DNA from: Coneutiohabitans sp964457925
Lineage (GTDB): Bacteria; Zhuqueibacterota; Zhuqueibacteria; Zhuqueibacterales; Zhuqueibacteraceae
Assembly: GCA_964457925.1 (NCBI GenBank)
Contig: CAYWGH010000003.1
Location: 62,001 to 126,000, forward strand
Direction of reading: 5' to 3'
DNA length: 64,000 bases
In this document: one piece after another, positions 61,688 to 64,000 of the stretch
Numbering within the stretch: the first letter of the stretch is position 1
Layout: every line of letters begins with the position of its first letter
Translations under genes and position numbers: made by a program
The notes under the pieces: model-generated
Told to the model about the DNA's origin: nothing
The model's database searches: none
What the model saw: only the letters and a program-made list of their open reading frames with translations

Positions 61688-62374
61688 ATGGAATACAAGC
61701 TGCGTATGACGGACTGGCCCGAGAGCGAGCGCCCGCGGGAGCGTTTGTTCGAGCACGGGCCGGAGAGCCTTTCCGATGCGGAATTGCTCGCGATTATTCT
61801 GCGCACCGGTAATCACGGCCAATCCGTGATTGATCTTGCGCGCAAACTCTTGATTGAAGCGAACGGCTTCCGCGGGTTGGACGGCAAAGCGCCGGAAGAG
61901 TTATGCCAGATTCACGGCATGGGAAAAGCTAAAACCGCACAGCTCAAAGCCGCGCTCGAGATCAGCAAGCGCTTGCAACAGGAGCATCATACCGATCAAC
62001 CTTACATTCGCACGAGCCGCGATGTTTTCAATTATCTTCATCTGCGCTTGTGCAACCAGCCGCGCGAGCAGTTTATCGTGCTGCTGCTCAACGCGCGCAA
62101 CCGCCTGATCCGGGAGAAAAAATTATTTGAAGGCTCGCTGCAAGAAAGCATGATCAATGCGCGCGAAGTCATCAAACTCGCGATTAACGAACATGCCGCG
62201 GGCATTGTTTTCGCGCATAATCATCCCAGCGGCGAACCGGCGCCCAGTCCGGACGATTTGCGCGCCACCAAGAAATTGCAGAACGCCTGCGAAACCGTCG
62301 ATATCAAGATACTCGATCATGTGATTATCGGCGCCGATCGCTACATGAGCTTTGCAGAAGAGGGTTTGCTTTAA
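61688..62374 (+). CDS. radC: RadC family JAB/MPN domain protein
   Basis: 228 residues. The N-terminal helix-hairpin-helix-like region (about 5-90, MTDWPESERPRERLFEHGPESL, LSDAELLAIILRTG) is followed by a JAMM/MPN+ domain with the metal motif HNHPSGEPAPSPDD and a preceding Glu (REVIKLAI). GGGGAG precedes the ATG. Despite the name the role in DNA repair is doubtful; the fold resembles zinc isopeptidases. Confidence 0.95.
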   Translation: MEYKLRMTDWPESERPRERLFEHGPESLSDAELLAIILRTGNHGQSVIDLARKLLIEANGFRGLDGKAPEELCQIHGMGKAKTAQLKAALEISKRLQQEHHTDQPYIRTSRDVFNYLHLRLCNQPREQFIVLLLNARNRLIREKKLFEGSLQESMINAREVIKLAINEHAAGIVFAHNHPSGEPAPSPDDLRATKKLQNACETVDIKILDHVIIGADRYMSFAEEGLL

Positions 62375-62492
62375 GCGGTCAGATTTTCAGATTCAAGCGT
62401 TAAATTTCATCATTGGGTGTATTCAGCCTTATATCAAATCTGTTGCTCCCTCAGCTATTTGGAATCAGAATAACCTCTCGCATCGAATCAAC

Positions 62493-64000
62493 GTGAGCGC
62501 ATCCACCTCCAAAATCAGGCTTCTCCCTCTCGATCTCACCAATAAAATCGCTGCCGGAGAAGTTGTCGAGCGCCCGGCTTCAGTTGTCAAAGAATTGCTG
62601 GAAAACTCGCTGGACGCCGGCGCGACGCAAATTACCATTGTGGCAAAAGACGGTGGCCGCGCACTGATCCAGGTCGTTGACAACGGCAGCGGCATGAATC
62701 GTGAAGATGCGCAACTGGCGTTTCAACGCCATGCCACCAGCAAGATCGCCACAGTCGAGGATTTGGAGGCCATTCAGACGCTCGGCTTTCGCGGCGAGGC
62801 CTTGGCGAGCATTGCCTCGGTTTCACAAATCACCATGAAGACAATGGAGCCGGGTGCGACCGAGGCCACGGTGGTTGAATTGGAAGGCGGCACACAAACC
62901 GGCGTCGGCATCGCCGCGGGCACGCCGGGCACGAGCATCGCCGTCAAGAATATTTTCTTCAATACGCCCGGGCGGCGCAAATTCGTTAAATCTGCCACCG
63001 CAGAGTATCGCCAAATTCTCACTGTCGTGAATCGCTTCTGCGTCGGCTATCCCGCCCTTTATTTCACCTTTGTCCACAACGATGAAATCATTCTCGATAT
63101 GCCGCCGGCGAGCAGTTTGGAAGAACGCATCTTCACGCTCTATGGCAGCCGCATGCGCGATGCGCTGGTGACGCTGCATGATCAAGGCCCGGCATGCCAA
63201 ATCAGCGGCGTGCTCGGCAAACAAAGCACGGTGCGCAGCAGTCGTGGCGAACAGTTTTTGTTTTTAAACTCACGGTATATCTCCGATCGTTCGCTTAATC
63301 ACGCCATCATTTCCGGTTATGGTGAAATCCTGGCGCACGGCGGCTTTCCCTTTTATGCCGTGTTCCTGCAAGTCGATCCCACCCGTGTCGATGTCAACGT
63401 TCATCCCAGCAAAATGGAGGTGAAATTTGCGGATGATCGCTTAATCTATGCGCTGTTGCGCAATGCCGTCAAACAATCGCTCAATTCCAACGCCGTGATT
63501 CCCGTGGCCAATGATTTCGCGCGCGCGATTCCGGTGATGACGTGGCCGGCAGCGCCAGAAATGCCGGCTGCGGGCGAAAACAGTGATGTTTCACACGCGC
63601 CCACCCCGCCTCCGGATTTTCGCGTCAAACATCCCGGCCGGCAACTCGGATTGGAATTGCCGCGGCCACAACCTCCGGCAACGGAAAACAGCGTAGAACT
63701 CGCTTCCGAAGCACAGAACAAGCTTTACGAACGCACGAATGTTTGGCAGGTGCATAATCGCTACATTTTCTCACAGATTCCTGCCGGGTTGGTTATCATC
63801 GATCAACACGTGGCGCATGAACGCATTTTGTATGAACAAGCGCTGGAGGCATTCACGAAGCAGGAGCCGGCCTCACAGCGTTTGCTTTTCCCGATCGTGA
63901 TCGAGTTTAATGCTGAGGACTATGAGATCGCAAATGAGATTCTGCCGTTTCTGGCAAAGATTGGATTTGCTTTAAAGCCGTTTGGCCATCGCACGCTGCT
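62493..64000 (+). CDS. mutL: DNA mismatch repair protein MutL (3' truncated by window end)
   Basis: 502 codons to the window edge from GTG 62493, the only plausible start near the family N-terminus (IRLLPLDLTNKIAAGEVVE). The GHKL ATPase motifs are intact: ELLENSLDAG (I), DNGSGM (II) and GFRGEALASI (III). The transducer domain has FFNTPGRRKF and DVNVHPSKMEVKF. The linker (about residues 335-400) is Pro/Ala-rich. The start of the C-terminal dimerisation domain (LYERTNVWQVHNRYIFSQI, GLVIIDQHVAHERILYE) is present. Endonuclease motifs cannot be judged from the visible part. No clear ribosome site. Confidence 0.95.
   Translation, partial: MSASTSKIRLLPLDLTNKIAAGEVVERPASVVKELLENSLDAGATQITIVAKDGGRALIQVVDNGSGMNREDAQLAFQRHATSKIATVEDLEAIQTLGFRGEALASIASVSQITMKTMEPGATEATVVELEGGTQTGVGIAAGTPGTSIAVKNIFFNTPGRRKFVKSATAEYRQILTVVNRFCVGYPALYFTFVHNDEIILDMPPASSLEERIFTLYGSRMRDALVTLHDQGPACQISGVLGKQSTVRSSRGEQFLFLNSRYISDRSLNHAIISGYGEILAHGGFPFYAVFLQVDPTRVDVNVHPSKMEVKFADDRLIYALLRNAVKQSLNSNAVIPVANDFARAIPVMTWPAAPEMPAAGENSDVSHAPTPPPDFRVKHPGRQLGLELPRPQPPATENSVELASEAQNKLYERTNVWQVHNRYIFSQIPAGLVIIDQHVAHERILYEQALEAFTKQEPASQRLLFPIVIEFNAEDYEIANEILPFLAKIGFALKPFGHRTL

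Noticed and set aside
1..64000. tRNA, rRNA, transposase, integrase and phage genes
   Set aside because: Looked for on both strands by eye; none recognised. Short structured RNAs could be missed without covariance searches.

Overview
The window is about 64 kb from a single, strongly gene-dense bacterial chromosome segment. It is dominated by exported polysaccharide-degrading enzymes. At least eight proteins end in a Type IX secretion (T9SS) sorting domain built around the signature NYPNPFNPST, and a PorV/PorQ-type protein is present. A CarboxypepD-like/TonB-dependent receptor occurs without a SusD partner. This combination points to the FCB superphylum outside classical Bacteroidetes, for example a KSB1-, Calditrichota- or Ignavibacteria-like lineage; that placement is inference from gene style, not from a marker phylogeny.

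Region 1 (1-25000, + strand) is a beta-glucan/cellulose utilisation cluster. It holds the C-terminal part of a GH16-like secreted enzyme, a membrane-anchored SGNH hydrolase with TPRs, a GH3 beta-glucosidase, a multi-CBM secreted protein, a GH2 enzyme, a TonB-dependent receptor, a 1150-residue exported protein of unknown family, a PorV-like protein, a GH16 lipoprotein, two GH5 enzymes and a SurA-like peptidyl-prolyl isomerase lipoprotein. Region 2 (25070-34723, - strand) is a xylan/cellulose cluster: GH67 alpha-glucuronidase, GH10 xylanase, a Gfo/Idh/MocA oxidoreductase, a GH9 endoglucanase with T9SS tail, an NAD-dependent epimerase and a cytoplasmic GH1 beta-glucosidase. Region 3 (35193-39070) holds a small lipoprotein with EF-hand-like loops, a decayed LacI-family regulator and a GH5-CBM-T9SS enzyme whose start overlaps the regulator's stop.

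Region 4 (39398-55923, - strand) is the most unusual part: two adjacent giant paralogous surface proteins of about 2800 and 2620 residues. Each has 13 collinear invasin-type (Big_1) Ig repeats. In both proteins a CBM6/35-like module is spliced into the same loop of repeat 1 and a CBM4/9-like module into the same loop of repeat 3. The downstream copy additionally carries an N-terminal SGNH (CE3-like) esterase.

Region 5 (56603-64000) returns to housekeeping: a small zinc-ribbon/Tudor-like protein, glycogen branching enzyme GlgB, a DUF4126 membrane protein, UppP, RadC and the N-terminal two thirds of MutL. No rRNA, tRNA, CRISPR array, transposase or phage gene was found. The intergenic spaces carry several families of short palindromic repeats. 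One of them supplies the last codons of a gene.
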